From the NCBI GenBank assembly GCA_963815505.1, contig CAWFGU010000022.1, forward strand, positions 1-64,000: 64,000 nt of DNA, given 5' to 3'. Below, in pieces: positions 1-10,606 of this stretch. Under the pieces are notes generated by a model, which did no database searches, had not been told where the DNA came from, and saw only the letters and a program-made list of their open reading frames with translations. Position numbers and translations under genes: made by a program. Positions within the stretch are counted from its first letter, which is position 1, and every line of letters starts with the position of its first letter. This DNA is from CAXBBB01 sp963815505. GTDB taxonomy: Bacteria > Bacteroidota > Rhodothermia > Rhodothermales > BA12.

Positions 1-1004
<1,004 letters not shown>

Positions 1005-1065
1005 GGTGGTTGGAGCAGGTGGAGCAGAGTCCGCAAAATACGGACCGGTTCGGCTCGCCACCGAC

Positions 1066-2391
1066 CTACATCAGCAAGGCGTGAGCGCCGCCTTTGGTGA
1101 CCTGCGACAGGCGAGCGTGGACCTCGTCGAGCACGTTGGGCAGGACGAGCGGATGGCCGACGAGCAGAAGCGCGCGTGCGTGACCGGTCAGTCCGGCTCC
1201 GATCATGCCATCGGCGAGAGCGTCTTCCACCTGGGCGACGGCCTCCTCGACGCCGGGCCGCGCGCCCATCCAGGCGTGACGCGCGTGCAGTCCGGCCAGG
1301 AGGAGCGCGCCGAGTTGCTGAGCGTCGCCCTTGATGATCGACTGCCACGCCCGACCGACGCGGTGATTTTCTCCGGCGAGGTAGGCCGCAGGCGCGCGCA
1401 ACTGCGGGTCGACGCGGAGGAGCAGCGCGTTGAGTTCGGCGGGCGTGTGCTCGCGTAGGTCGGCGGGGCCGTCTATTCCCAGCGCGCGCAGGGCGTCGAG
1501 GGCGGCGTGAGCTTGGCGCAGGCGCACGCGCACGCGGCCGGGGCGCGGAACGGGGCGCTCGGGAACGAGCAGTGCCCACGCGACGCTGGCATCGGGCTTG
1601 GCCTCGACGACCATGCGAGCGGGCGCCTGAGGATCGGTGTCGTGGAGCGCAAACGTACGGTGACCGACCGGCGGTACGCCCTCGGCGGCCTCGGTCAGAT
1701 AGGCGATGCTGAATGGATAGAGCGCGTCGGCGAGGGCTTGGCGCAGCCTGCTCAGCCGCGCCCGCGCGTCGACGTGAGGCGCCAGCACCTCGCCCAGCGC
1801 GACGACGAACGAAGCGACGGCGCCGTCGCTCAGGCTCGCAAACGCCGACGACGCGACAGCGATGCGGATCGGCCCGTCGGTCGGCCACTGCGCCAGGATC
1901 TCGACGGCAACCCGGACCAGAGCGCGCAAGAAGTCTTCGGCGATGCGCATCGTCCCCGCGGCGTCGTCCATGTCCGGCTCGTATGCCAGTTCCTCGCCCA
2001 TCTTCCACGACGCGATCCACCCGCCCGTCCGCAACTCGTAGCGCCCCGACCGGCTCGGCGCGATGGCAACGGCCGTCGACATCGGGCTGGACATCATCAG
2101 CGCGAAGCCGTCAAAGTAGTGCGTGTGTCCGCTGACGAGTCCCAGAGGCACGCCCGTCGTAGCCGTCGCGTCGGGCGTGGCACCGAGCAGATTCGCCGCT
2201 GACTGCGCGACGGCGTCTGCGCCCAGCACCGAGGGAGCGTAGACGCGCTCCAGCGTCCGCACCGACGCCGGGTCGGCCGGAGGGAGACGGGACAGGTTGG
2301 AACGTGACGTAGAATCGGGCAAGGCGGCCTCAGCGGTGGGAACACGGAAGATCGGGCGTTGCGCCGCACGGCGCTCGAAAATGTCGCCCAC
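1066..2391 (-). CDS. GHMP-kinase / galactokinase-like protein
   Basis: About 441 residues resembling galactokinase-type GHMP kinases. The N-terminal half has GLVSGHTHYFDGFALMM, similar to the substrate-binding GEHTDY segment. The C-terminal half has the family pattern ENHRVGRAWQSIIKGD followed by LLAGLHARHAWMGARPGVEE and a glycine-rich GMIGAGLTGHA near the end. The usual phosphate-binding GLSSSAA motif is not clearly kept (VASSAFASLSDGAVASF sits at its place), so the enzyme may act on another sugar or be inactive. The start is GTG at 2391; a TTG three codons earlier is also possible. It is co-oriented with, and 61 bases upstream of, the MoxR gene, and divergent from the Nudix gene. Confidence 0.65.
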   Translation of the reverse strand: MGDIFERRAAQRPIFRVPTAEAALPDSTSRSNLSRLPPADPASVRTLERVYAPSVLGADAVAQSAANLLGATPDATATTGVPLGLVSGHTHYFDGFALMMSSPMSTAVAIAPSRSGRYELRTGGWIASWKMGEELAYEPDMDDAAGTMRIAEDFLRALVRVAVEILAQWPTDGPIRIAVASSAFASLSDGAVASFVVALGEVLAPHVDARARLSRLRQALADALYPFSIAYLTEAAEGVPPVGHRTFALHDTDPQAPARMVVEAKPDASVAWALLVPERPVPRPGRVRVRLRQAHAALDALRALGIDGPADLREHTPAELNALLLRVDPQLRAPAAYLAGENHRVGRAWQSIIKGDAQQLGALLLAGLHARHAWMGARPGVEEAVAQVEDALADGMIGAGLTGHARALLLVGHPLVLPNVLDEVHARLSQVTKGGAHALLM

Positions 2392-2541
2392 CGGCGCCAA
2401 CGGGGGTCATTGTGGCGGCGGCTCGGACTGACTTTCGTCGCCTCCGACGGCGTGGACGACGGTACGGGCTCGTGGTGCGGATACCAGTTCGGACCCTGCC
2501 ACGGCGCGTGCGTACCATACGTCTTTCCTAGACGCCCCCGC

Positions 2542-3102
2542 ATGAGCCGCATCCAGCCCTGGCCCCGCCTACGCAGCCGCTTACGCATCGCGCTGCCCGT
2601 CTTCGACCTGATGGAGCACCGCGTCCGCTCGCCTCGCACCGGCGACGAACACGATTTCTATACCATCGAGTCGCGCGATTGGGTCAACGTGATCGCCGTC
2701 ACACCGGACGAGCGCTTTGTGTTCGTCCGGCAGTACCGCCACGGCGTCGACCGCGTCACGCTCGAAACGCCGGGCGGCATCATCGACGACGCCGACCTCT
2801 CGCCCGCCATTGCGGGAGCGCGCGAACTGATCGAGGAGAGCGGCTACGCCTCACAGCACGTCGAACTCATCGGCGCGTTCGATCCCAACCCGGCGCTGTT
2901 TACCAACCGCTGCCACGTCGTCGTGGCGACCGAAGCGACGCTCGTTCAAGACGCTGCACTCGACGCAGGTGAGGACATCGAGACCGTTCTGCTCACGCGC
3001 GACCAGGTGCGAGCGGGCATTCGAAGCGGCGATATCGGCCACGCCGTCGTGGTGAGCAGCTTTTACCACTACGACGCGTGGCGGGAGGAGCAGGCCCGAT
3101 GA
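2542..3102 (+). CDS. Nudix hydrolase (ADP-ribose pyrophosphatase-like)
   Basis: A 186-residue Nudix protein of the ADP-ribose diphosphatase type, expected to hydrolyse nucleoside diphosphate-X compounds in the cytoplasm. The Nudix box is GGIIDDADLSPAIAGARELIEESGY (read in two parts), with REL-EE-G intact. The upstream acidic residue is Asp rather than Glu, and the box has one extra residue before the Arg. A family-typical VFVRQYRHGV strand and ETPGG precede it. ATG at 2542 was chosen because upstream sequence in frame has no family similarity. Its stop overlaps the ion-channel start (ATGA at 3099), suggesting translational coupling. Confidence 0.85.
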   Translation: MSRIQPWPRLRSRLRIALPVFDLMEHRVRSPRTGDEHDFYTIESRDWVNVIAVTPDERFVFVRQYRHGVDRVTLETPGGIIDDADLSPAIAGARELIEESGYASQHVELIGAFDPNPALFTNRCHVVVATEATLVQDAALDAGEDIETVLLTRDQVRAGIRSGDIGHAVVVSSFYHYDAWREEQAR

Positions 3103-4130
3103 GCGACACCCACAAGATCTTGCACGAGCACGCGCACGACGAGTACGCCTACGAGGGCGAGCGCACGCCGCCCGCCGCGCCGGGCATTCCGCCGCACGAA
3201 CTCGGTCCCGAAGCGCCGCCGCCCACTCACGCGTGGCGGCAAAAGCTGTACGTCATCATCTATGGCAGCGACACGCCGGTCGGCAAGGCGTTCGACGTAG
3301 CGCTGATCGTGTCGATTCTGGCGAGCGTCTTCGTCGTGATGCTCGAGTCGGTCACGCCGATTCGGGCTCAGTATGGGCAGGCGCTGCGCATTACCGAGTG
3401 GACGTTCACCATTCTGTTCACGATCGAATACATCGTCCGGCTGGTGTCGATTCGGCACCCCAAGCTGTACGCCCGCTCGTTCTTCGGCGTCGTCGACCTG
3501 CTCGCGATCCTGCCGACGTATCTGAGCCTGGTCTACGCCGGAGCGCAGTTCCTGCTCGTGATCCGGCTGCTGCGCATCCTGCGCGTGTTTCGCGTGCTCA
3601 AACTGGTGCGCTACCTCGAGGAAGCTTCGACGCTGAGCCAGGCGCTGCGAGGAAGCAGGCGCAAAATCATCGTGTTCATCTTCGCCGTCGTCACGCTCGT
3701 GACCATTCTCGGGTCGCTGATGTACATCGTCGAGGGCGGCGAGAACGGCTTCGACAACATCCCGCTGAGCGTCTACTGGGCCGTCGTGACGCTGGCGACG
3801 GTCGGCTACGGCGATGTCGTTCCGGTCACCGTCGCGGGCAAGATCGTGGCGACCATCATCATCCTGCTCGGCTACGGCATCATCGCCGTGCCGACGGGCA
3901 TCGTCACGTCCGAACTCACCCGGGCGCGCGACGACGAGCAGGCCCAACTGCTGCTGCGCGCCTGCCCGAGCCACCCGCACCTGACGCACGTTCCAGACGC
4001 CCGCTTTTGCCGCAAGTGCGGCGGTCCGCTCATCGCGCGTGACGGACCTGCCGCAGACCCGGACCTCGAGCCAGACCCCATCGCCACCGACCGAGGCGAG
4101 TTCGCGCCGCCGCTCGCGCCCAATGACTGA
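3099..4130 (+). CDS. Voltage-gated-type potassium channel with C-terminal zinc ribbon
   Basis: A 343-residue six-transmembrane ion channel. Segments S1-S6 follow an acidic, proline-rich N-terminal tail of about 50 residues. S4 carries repeated arginines (RLLRILRVFRVLKLVRY, about residues 155-175). The selectivity filter is ATVGYGDV (about 233), the potassium signature. The C-terminus has CPSHPH...CRKCGGPL (about 287-310), a probable zinc ribbon often seen on such bacterial channels, and then an acidic tail. A strong ribosome-binding site (GGAGGAG) lies 9 bases before ATG 3099. An in-frame GTG at 3078 is less likely, as it would run through that site. The gene overlaps the Nudix stop and the next gene's start. 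Confidence 0.9.
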   Translation: MSDTHKILHEHAHDEYAYEGERTPPAAPGIPPHELGPEAPPPTHAWRQKLYVIIYGSDTPVGKAFDVALIVSILASVFVVMLESVTPIRAQYGQALRITEWTFTILFTIEYIVRLVSIRHPKLYARSFFGVVDLLAILPTYLSLVYAGAQFLLVIRLLRILRVFRVLKLVRYLEEASTLSQALRGSRRKIIVFIFAVVTLVTILGSLMYIVEGGENGFDNIPLSVYWAVVTLATVGYGDVVPVTVAGKIVATIIILLGYGIIAVPTGIVTSELTRARDDEQAQLLLRACPSHPHLTHVPDARFCRKCGGPLIARDGPAADPDLEPDPIATDRGEFAPPLAPND

Positions 4131-4392
4131 CGCCGATGCGCCCATCTCGAGCCTGCGCAATCTGGGTTCGCGTACCGCCGACCTGCTCGACGATGTCGGC
4201 ATCCGCACCCGAGCCGATCTCGAACGCGTCGGCGCCGTCCTGGCCTACCGCCTGATCCGCCACCGCTGGGGTCCGGGCGCGATCAACCGCTCCGGCTTAT
4301 GGGCGCTGTGGGGCGCGCTGCACGACATGGACTGGCGCGCCCTACCTGACAAAGTGAAAGCCGAGTTAACGGCGGAGACAGCCGATGCATGA
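4123..4392 (+). CDS. TfoX C-terminal domain protein
   Basis: An 89-residue protein made only of the TfoX/Sxy C-terminal domain: LRNLGSRTADLLDDVGIRTRADLERVGAVLAYRLI, then ALWGALHDMDWRALPDKVKAEL. It lacks the N-terminal domain of full-length TfoX competence regulators, which is common for stand-alone versions of unknown role. The domain is a helix-hairpin-helix-like fold, so nucleic-acid contact is possible but not shown here. ATG 4123 overlaps the ion-channel stop by 8 bases, so this is the third gene of a coupled run. Confidence 0.8.
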   Translation: MTDADAPISSLRNLGSRTADLLDDVGIRTRADLERVGAVLAYRLIRHRWGPGAINRSGLWALWGALHDMDWRALPDKVKAELTAETADA

Positions 4393-4470
4393 CGCAAGCG
4401 GGGTGAGCCCGGATGGATTACCAAAGACACACCCTGGGCACGGACGAGCGCGGCATCCGTTGGCCGACGC

Positions 4471-5121
4471 ATGACCCTTGCCGACCACCTCTGGGACGCG
4501 CTCGCGCCGCTGCTCCTCGCGCCCGCGCCGACCGACACGCTGTTCAACCCCTACCTCGACTACGACGACGCGCTCGACGTACCCGGCGCTCCGGCTCTGC
4601 GAGCCCATAACCTGCGCGCCTACCTCGAATCGTTCGCCGATGCGCCGCCGATCCTGGCCGTAGCAGAAGCGCCAGGCTATCGTGGCTGCCGGTTTTCGGG
4701 TATTCCTCTGGTCAGCGAGAAGCAACTCGTCGACCCGGACTTTGCCATCGACGGCGTTCCCACGAGCCGCGACGGGCCGATGGGCGAGCAGTCGGCGACG
4801 ATCTACGCACGCGTGCTGGCCGAGCGCAGGCCGCTGGTGTTCACCTGGAACACGGTCCCATTCCACCCGCACAAACCGGATCAGCCGCTCACCAACCGCC
4901 GCCCGACCCAGGCCGAGATCGACGCGTCGGCGCCGACGCTGGGCGCGCTGGTAGACGTCTTGCAGCCGCGCGTGATCGTCGCCGTCGGTCGCGTCGCCGA
5001 GAAGACGCTGACTCGGCTGGGACACGCGCCGACCTACGTGCGGCATCCGGCGCAGGGCGGCGCGCGCCTGTTCGAGACCGGAATGACGGCCATTCTTGAC
5101 GATCTAGTCAGCGCCTCGTGA
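4471..5121 (+). CDS. Uracil-DNA glycosylase superfamily protein
   Basis: A 216-residue protein of the uracil-DNA glycosylase superfamily, which removes uracil or damaged bases from DNA. Motif 1 appears as AEAPGYRGCRFSGIPLVSE, with TWNTVPFHPH as the base-recognition strand. The end motif is VRHPAQGG, matching the HPS/HPA loop that enters the minor groove. No Cys4 iron-sulphur pattern is visible, so it is not a family 4 or 5 enzyme of the usual kind. ATG 4471 follows the TfoX-like gene by 78 bases on the same strand. Confidence 0.8.
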   Translation: MTLADHLWDALAPLLLAPAPTDTLFNPYLDYDDALDVPGAPALRAHNLRAYLESFADAPPILAVAEAPGYRGCRFSGIPLVSEKQLVDPDFAIDGVPTSRDGPMGEQSATIYARVLAERRPLVFTWNTVPFHPHKPDQPLTNRRPTQAEIDASAPTLGALVDVLQPRVIVAVGRVAEKTLTRLGHAPTYVRHPAQGGARLFETGMTAILDDLVSAS

Positions 5122-5179
5122 TGCGGAGACCAGACCGCGCCGCAGCGGGTGTGCACCGACCCTTTTCTCCTCCCATCGC

Positions 5180-5779
5180 ATGACTTCTCACCCCTCTGCC
5201 TTCCGCACTTCACTGGACAGCCTGCTGGGCCTCGAGGGCGGCTTCTCGGACGACGCGTCCGACAGCGGGGGCGCAACCAACTGGGGCATCTCCCACGCCG
5301 TCGCCCGAGGCAAAGGTTACGACGGACCGATGGACCGGATGCCGCTCGCTAAAGCCCAAGACATCTATTATACCAGCTACTGGAAACCGCTGGGGCTGGA
5401 CGCGATGTCCCAGACGCACCCGCAGATTGCCGACAAGCTGTTCGAACAGGGCGTTCACTGCGGCATCGGCACGGCGGCGCGGTGGCTGCAGCGGACGCTG
5501 GCCGTCCTCAACCAGAACGGCGCGCTCTATCCCGACCTCGACGTAGACGGCATCGTCGGTCCTGGCACGCGCGCCGCCCTCGACGCGCTGATCCGTCATC
5601 GCGGGCCGGACGGTACGACGGTCGTCTTGCGCGCGCTTGGCTGCTTGCAAGGGGCGCACTACATCACGCTGGCCGAGCAGCGCCCCAAGGACGAGCGCTT
5701 CGTCTATGGCTGGCTGCGTCAGCGGGTGGGCATCCGAGATGAGGGCCTCCGAGGGGGTTACGGCCCGTTCGCGTGGTGA
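5180..5779 (+). CDS. Glycoside hydrolase family 108 muramidase / endolysin-like
   Basis: A 199-residue peptidoglycan hydrolase. The N-terminal GH108 domain shows LGLEGGFSDDASDSGG and TNWGIS; the Glu of EGG is the expected catalytic residue. The family's C-terminal peptidoglycan-binding segment follows (WLQRTLAVLNQNG...LDVDGIVGPGTRAALDAL). There is no signal peptide, as in phage endolysins and their holin-dependent or domesticated relatives. No phage gene is adjacent, so this looks like a stand-alone domesticated gene. Function is inferred from motifs. Confidence 0.85.
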   Translation: MTSHPSAFRTSLDSLLGLEGGFSDDASDSGGATNWGISHAVARGKGYDGPMDRMPLAKAQDIYYTSYWKPLGLDAMSQTHPQIADKLFEQGVHCGIGTAARWLQRTLAVLNQNGALYPDLDVDGIVGPGTRAALDALIRHRGPDGTTVVLRALGCLQGAHYITLAEQRPKDERFVYGWLRQRVGIRDEGLRGGYGPFAW

Positions 5780-5860
5780 GAGCGGGCGATAGAGCCGATG
5801 CCGAAACACGATGTGCCAGAGCGTTCGGTTGGAGCAGCGATTCATAAACGCCCTCTCGCC

Positions 5861-7611
5861 ATGGCCCCCCGCTGGATTCTCCGCGAGGTGCCGAACGACG
5901 CAGACGTTGCCGCGCTCTCGAAGCCGCCTCAACGACCTGCCCGATGCTCTCGCGCGCACCTTGGTGCTGCGCGGCATCGACACGTTCGACACCGCCAAAC
6001 GCTTCTTCCGCCCTACTCTCACCGCTTCCCACGACCCGTTTCTGATGCGCGGCATGGACGCCGCCGTCGACCGCATCGTCCAGGCGATCGACTCGAACGA
6101 AACGGTCGTCGTCTATGGCGACTACGATGTCGACGGGACGACGGCGACGGCGCTGATGACGCGCTTCCTGCGCTCGAGCGGGCTGCCGGACACGACGTAC
6201 TTCGTGCCCAACCGCTTCGAGAACGGCTACGGCCTCTCGCCCGGCGGATTGGACGAATGCCACGCGCGCGGCGCAAGCCTGATCGTGGCGCTCGACTGCG
6301 GCGTGACGGCAGTCGAAGAGGCCAAGTACGCACGCGCGTTGGGAATGGAGTTGGTCATTTGCGACCACCACAAACCGGGCGACGAACTGCCCGATGTGGC
6401 CGCACTGCTCGATCCCAAGCAGCCCGGCTGCGACTATCCGTTCAAGGAGCTTTCGGGATGCGGCATCGGGTTCAAAGTGATCCAGGCGATCCTGCAGCGT
6501 CAGGGTCGCTCGCCCGCCGAAGCAGTCCCCTATCTCGACCTCGTCGCCGTGTCGACGGCGGCCGACATCGTCGATCTGGACGGCGAGAACCGCGACCTGA
6601 TGTTTGCCGGACTTGAGCGTCTGCGCAGCGATCCGCGCCCAGGCTTCCGCCACCTCGCCGAGACCGCGCGCACCGATCTGCCGACAGCAACGGTCGAGAA
6701 TGTGATATTCACCATCGGCCCGCGCATCAACGCCGCCGGACGCATGGGCAGCGCCGACAAAGCGGTTGAGTTGCTGCTGACCGAGAGCGAAGAGGAGGCA
6801 TTCAACCTGGCGCTCGACCTGGAGCAAATCAACGGCAAGCGCCGCGAACTCGACCAGGAGATTCAGTTAGTCGGCGATCAAGCAGGCCAAGGAGCAGACC
6901 AGCACGTGGGCCAAGAACAGCGCCGTGTTGTACAGCCCCGATTGGCACTTGGGCGTGATCGGCATCGTGGCGAGCCGCATCGTCGAGCAGTTCAACCGCC
7001 CCGCCGTCATGATGTGCGACAGCGGCCCGCTCGTCAAAGGTTCGGCCCGCTCGATCGCAGGCATCTCGATCTACCAAGCGCTCCAAAAGTGCGAGGACCT
7101 GCTCGAAGCGTTCGGCGGACACGACTTCGCGGCGGGGCTGACGATCAAGCCCGAGAATGTCCCCGAATTCCAGCGCCGGTTTGACGCAGCCGTCGGCGAG
7201 GCGCTGACGCCCGGCCTGCTCACGCCGTCGCGCGACTACGACGCCGACGTGTCGCTCGCCGAAATGGATGCGCGCTTCTGGGCTGTCCTCAAGCAGTTCG
7301 CCCCGCACGGACCGCAGAATCACACGCCCGTTTTTCGCGCGCGCGACCTGCGCGTCAAGGGCAATCCGCACGCCGTCGGCCGCGACGACGCCCATCTCAA
7401 GCTGAGCGTCTGCCAGAGCGACGGATCGGGCGAGCCGTTCGACGTGATCGCCTTCCGCATGGGCGACAAGTTGCCGCTGGTTCAGCAAAGCATTCGCAGC
7501 GGTCAACCGCTCGACCTGCTCTTCTCACTGAGCGAAAACAATTTTCGCGGCCGTACGAGCCTACAACTCAAAGCTCGCGACCTGCGCCTCATGGAAACGC
7601 CGCTGGATTGA
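5861..7611 (+). CDS. recJ: Single-stranded-DNA-specific exonuclease RecJ (two frame breaks)
   Basis: A 5'-3' ssDNA exonuclease of DNA repair. Key motifs are VVYGDYDVDGTTATALM (motif I), ICDHHKPGDELP (DHH), AVSTAADIVDL, and in the DHHA1 part AFGGHDFAAGL. Start is ATG 5861 (MAPRWILREVPNDADVAAL). The frame then shifts by one extra base near 5923 (TCG-A-AGC in place of TCGAGC) and again by one extra base near 6871, where the first frame continues with unrelated sequence and the true continuation is SAIKQAKEQTSTWAKNSAVLYSPDWHLGVIG. The conserved protein resumes without loss after both breaks, so sequencing indels are more likely than decay. It is convergent with fabG, 29 bases away. Confidence 0.88.
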
Positions 7612-7640
7612 GGTGTGGGCGGGGATGCCCCGTGACGTTG

Positions 7641-8387
7641 TCACATCGCCATTCCGCCGTCCACGTGGAGCGTGTGGCCGGTGATATAGCTCGCCGCGTC
7701 CGAAGCCAGAAAGGCGACGGCGTTGGCGATGTCTTGGGGCGATGCGCCCCGACCGAGTGGCGTGCCGGAAAGCATAGCCTCTCGCGCTTTGTCGCCCATG
7801 TCCGCCGTCATGTCGGTTTCGACAAAGCCCGGCGCGACGACGTTGGCGCGCACGCCGCGTCCGCCGAGTTCTTTGGCCAAGCTCTTGGTGAAGCCGATGA
7901 TGCCCGCCTTGCTCGCCGCGTAGTTGGTCTGTCCCGGATTGCCCATCACGCCAACGACGGACGACAGGTTGACGACGGCTCCACCGCGCTGCTTCATCAT
8001 CGGACGATACGCGGCCTTGCAGAATGCGAACACACTCTTCAAGTTGGTCCCGATTACGGCATCCCAGTCGTCCTCGGTCATGCGGATCATCAGCCCGTCG
8101 CGCGTGACGCCTGCGTTGTTGACGAGCACATCGAGGCTACCCCACGCGGTGACGACGGCGTCCACTACCTCTGCTGCGTGCGCTACGTCGGCGGCGTCGC
8201 CTTGAAAGACGAGCACGTCCGTGCCGCCCGAGCGGAGTTGGTCTGCTAGTGCGTTCGCCTCCTCCTCGCGGCTGCGAAATGTGAACGCGACCTTGGCGCC
8301 CGCCTGAGCCAGCGTCTGAACGATGGCGCGTCCGATGCCGCGGGAGCCGCCCGTGACGAGGGCCGTTTTTCCTTCGAGTGAAATCAT
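7641..8387 (-). CDS. fabG: 3-oxoacyl-[acyl-carrier-protein] reductase FabG
   Basis: A 248-residue short-chain dehydrogenase that reduces 3-oxoacyl-ACP with NADPH in fatty-acid elongation. It has the cofactor loop TGGSRGIG, NNAGVTRD, the active-site Ser (NLSSVVG) and YAASK (Tyr-x3-Lys), and the family C-terminal end ITGHTLHVDGGMAM. ATG 8387 gives the standard N-terminus (MISLEGKTALVTGG). It is the last gene of the minus-strand operon yceD-rpmF-plsX-fabH-fabD-fabG. Confidence 0.95.
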   Translation of the reverse strand: MISLEGKTALVTGGSRGIGRAIVQTLAQAGAKVAFTFRSREEEANALADQLRSGGTDVLVFQGDAADVAHAAEVVDAVVTAWGSLDVLVNNAGVTRDGLMIRMTEDDWDAVIGTNLKSVFAFCKAAYRPMMKQRGGAVVNLSSVVGVMGNPGQTNYAASKAGIIGFTKSLAKELGGRGVRANVVAPGFVETDMTADMGDKAREAMLSGTPLGRGASPQDIANAVAFLASDAASYITGHTLHVDGGMAM

Positions 8388-8475
8388 AGTTGAAAGGTGG
8401 AGCGCCTTTGTATGTACCGGCGATACAGAGGATGGGGAAAAACGTAGCGTCGCAGCATTCAGCGACGGCAACGGG

Positions 8476-9414
8476 TCAACTGTCCAAAAAAGAGCGGAGT
8501 TCGTCCGCCGTGCCCAGCGTGAGCGAATCGGTCGAGCGGCCAAGCGTGCGTTTGGCGAGGCCCGACAGCACGTTGCCCGAGCCGATCTCGACGAAGCGAG
8601 TCAGCCCAGCACTCTGCATCGCCGACAGCGTCTGTGACCAGCGGACGGGCGCCGTGAGTTGGTCGAGCAGGCGCGTGCGAATCTCGTCGGGATCGACGGT
8701 CGGAGCGGCAGTGACGTTGAGATAGACGGGGCACACGGGCGACTCGATCGAAACATCGGCGAGAGCACTCGCGAGTCCGGCGCGGGCGGCTTCCATCAGC
8801 GGCGAGTGAAACGCGCCTCCGACAGCCAACGGAACGGCTTTGCGCGCGCCGAACTCAGCAGCCTGCGCTACGGCACGCGCGACGGCGTCTGCGTGCCCCG
8901 AGATGACCACCTGCCCGGGCGAGTTGTAGTTGGCTGGAACGACGACGCTGGTTGCCGTCGAAGTCGCCGCGCACAAGGCTTCGACCTGCTCGTCTTCGGC
9001 GCCCAAAACCGCCGCCATCGTGCCCGGCTGAGCGCCCCCAGCCGACGCCATCTGCTCCCCACGCAGACGCACGAGCCGGAGTCCATCCGCAAACGAAATC
9101 GCCCCTCCCGCAGCCAGCGCGCTGTACTCGCCCAGACTGTGGCCCGCCACGGCCGAAGGTGTCAGTCTGGACGCGGCAACGGCCCACGCGGCCATGCTGT
9201 GAACGTAAAGCGCGGGTTGCGTGACCTCTGTCGCGCGCAGCTTCTCGGCCGCATCCTCCGAGCCGGACGCGTCGAACATCAACTCGGTCAGCTTGAAACC
9301 CAGGATCTCATCTGCCTGCTCCAACCGTGCCCTGGCTTCGGGGAACGTGCCGAACAGATCGTGCGCCATGCCAGGCACCTGCGCGCCCTGACCGGGAAAA
9401 AGAAGTGCCGTCAT
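8476..9414 (-). CDS. fabD: Malonyl-CoA:ACP transacylase FabD
   Basis: A 312-residue malonyl transferase that loads malonate on acyl carrier protein. It shows LLFPGQGAQ at the N-terminus, the nucleophile elbow GHSLGE (Ser about 91), and the downstream GAFHSPLM with the catalytic His. ATG 9414 gives MTALLFPGQG, the usual start; the longer frame upstream has no similarity. The gene lies between fabH and fabG, the common order. Confidence 0.95.
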   Translation of the reverse strand: MTALLFPGQGAQVPGMAHDLFGTFPEARARLEQADEILGFKLTELMFDASGSEDAAEKLRATEVTQPALYVHSMAAWAVAASRLTPSAVAGHSLGEYSALAAGGAISFADGLRLVRLRGEQMASAGGAQPGTMAAVLGAEDEQVEALCAATSTATSVVVPANYNSPGQVVISGHADAVARAVAQAAEFGARKAVPLAVGGAFHSPLMEAARAGLASALADVSIESPVCPVYLNVTAAPTVDPDEIRTRLLDQLTAPVRWSQTLSAMQSAGLTRFVEIGSGNVLSGLAKRTLGRSTDSLTLGTADELRSFLDS

Positions 9415-9475
9415 AATTCTACAGTCGTAAATCGTGAAGGCGGCATGTACGTCGCCCAATCCAAAGAATAGTCGC

Positions 9476-10519
9476 TTACAGCCCCGACATCTGATCCAGC
9501 GGAGTCCGCTCGTCCGGTCCGTGCTCGACCTGGGAGCCGTCGTAGCTCCACTTGACGTAACTCGCGCCCCACGTAAACCCTCCGCCGAATGCCGCCAGAA
9601 CGAGGTTGTCGCCGGGCCGCAAGTCGCGCTCCCACTCGGCGAGGCAGAGCGGAATCGTCGCGGCCGTCGTGTTGCCGAACCGGTCGATGTTGAGCATCAC
9701 CTTATCCATGCCGATCTCCATCCGCCCCGCCGTTGCCGAGATGATGCGCAGGTTGGCTTGGTGCGGTACGAGGAAGCGCACGTCCCCGCCGTTTAACCGG
9801 TTACGCTCCATCACCTCGGCGGCTGCGTCTGCCATACCGACAACGGCACGTTTGAAGACGGGCCGCCCGTCCTGTTGCAAGTAATTTTGGTTCAGGCCGA
9901 CGGTCTCGGCGCGCGTCGGACGCAGGCTGCCGCCGCCGGGGATCGAGAGCAAATCGCCGCCCGATCCGTCGCTGTACTCGACCGAATCGATGACGCCGGT
10001 CTCGTCTGTCGACGGCTCGAGCAGGACCGCTCCTGCGCCGTCGCCGAAGAGGATACACGTGTTTCGGTCCGAATAGTCGATGATGCTCGACATCATGTCG
10101 GCGCCGATCACGAGCACGCGTTTGTGCTTTCCGCTCTCGATGAACTGAGCGCCCGTCGACAGCGCGAACAGGAAGCCCGAGCACGCCGCGACCAGATCGA
10201 AGCCCCACGCGTCGCTCTCCAGGTTGTGCTGCACCAGAGACGCCGTGGCCGGGCAATGCATATCGGGCGTCGTCGTACCGACGATGATCAAGTCGATGTC
10301 GGCTCCGGTCAGGCCTCGCTTTTTGAGCAGCACGCGGGCCGCTTCGGTCGCCATGAAAGCCGTAGCCTTCCCCTCGCCTTTGAGGATTCGCCGTTCCGAG
10401 ATACCCGTCCGCGAGCGGATCCACTCGTCGTTGGTGTCGACCATCGTTTCGAGGTCGGCATTGGTGAGACGATCGGGCGGGACGTAGTGTCCGACGGCGG
10501 TAATCGCGGCGCGGGGCAT
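9476..10519 (-). CDS. fabH: Beta-ketoacyl-ACP synthase III FabH
   Basis: A 347-residue initiating condensing enzyme that joins an acyl-CoA starter to malonyl-ACP. The catalytic triad is visible: Cys in AACSGF (about 113), His in VPHQANLRI (about 252) and Asn in FGNTTAATIP (about 282). ATG 10519 gives MPRAAITAVGHYVPPDRLTN, a full-length start. It sits between plsX and fabD in the operon. Confidence 0.96.
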   Translation of the reverse strand: MPRAAITAVGHYVPPDRLTNADLETMVDTNDEWIRSRTGISERRILKGEGKATAFMATEAARVLLKKRGLTGADIDLIIVGTTTPDMHCPATASLVQHNLESDAWGFDLVAACSGFLFALSTGAQFIESGKHKRVLVIGADMMSSIIDYSDRNTCILFGDGAGAVLLEPSTDETGVIDSVEYSDGSGGDLLSIPGGGSLRPTRAETVGLNQNYLQQDGRPVFKRAVVGMADAAAEVMERNRLNGGDVRFLVPHQANLRIISATAGRMEIGMDKVMLNIDRFGNTTAATIPLCLAEWERDLRPGDNLVLAAFGGGFTWGASYVKWSYDGSQVEHGPDERTPLDQMSGL

Positions 10520-10606
10520 AAGCTGCGGTGTGGGCGAGTGGAAACCGAAAGGTACGGCGGGCGCGTCGCGCCGATCCGCCTGGCCCGGTCGATCTACTGC
10601 CCGCGT

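Noticed and set aside
6860..6880. Programmed ribosomal frameshifting in recJ and the flagellar genes
   Set aside because: No slippery heptamer with downstream structure was recognised at the breaks, the shifts go both ways, and these gene families are not known to use it.
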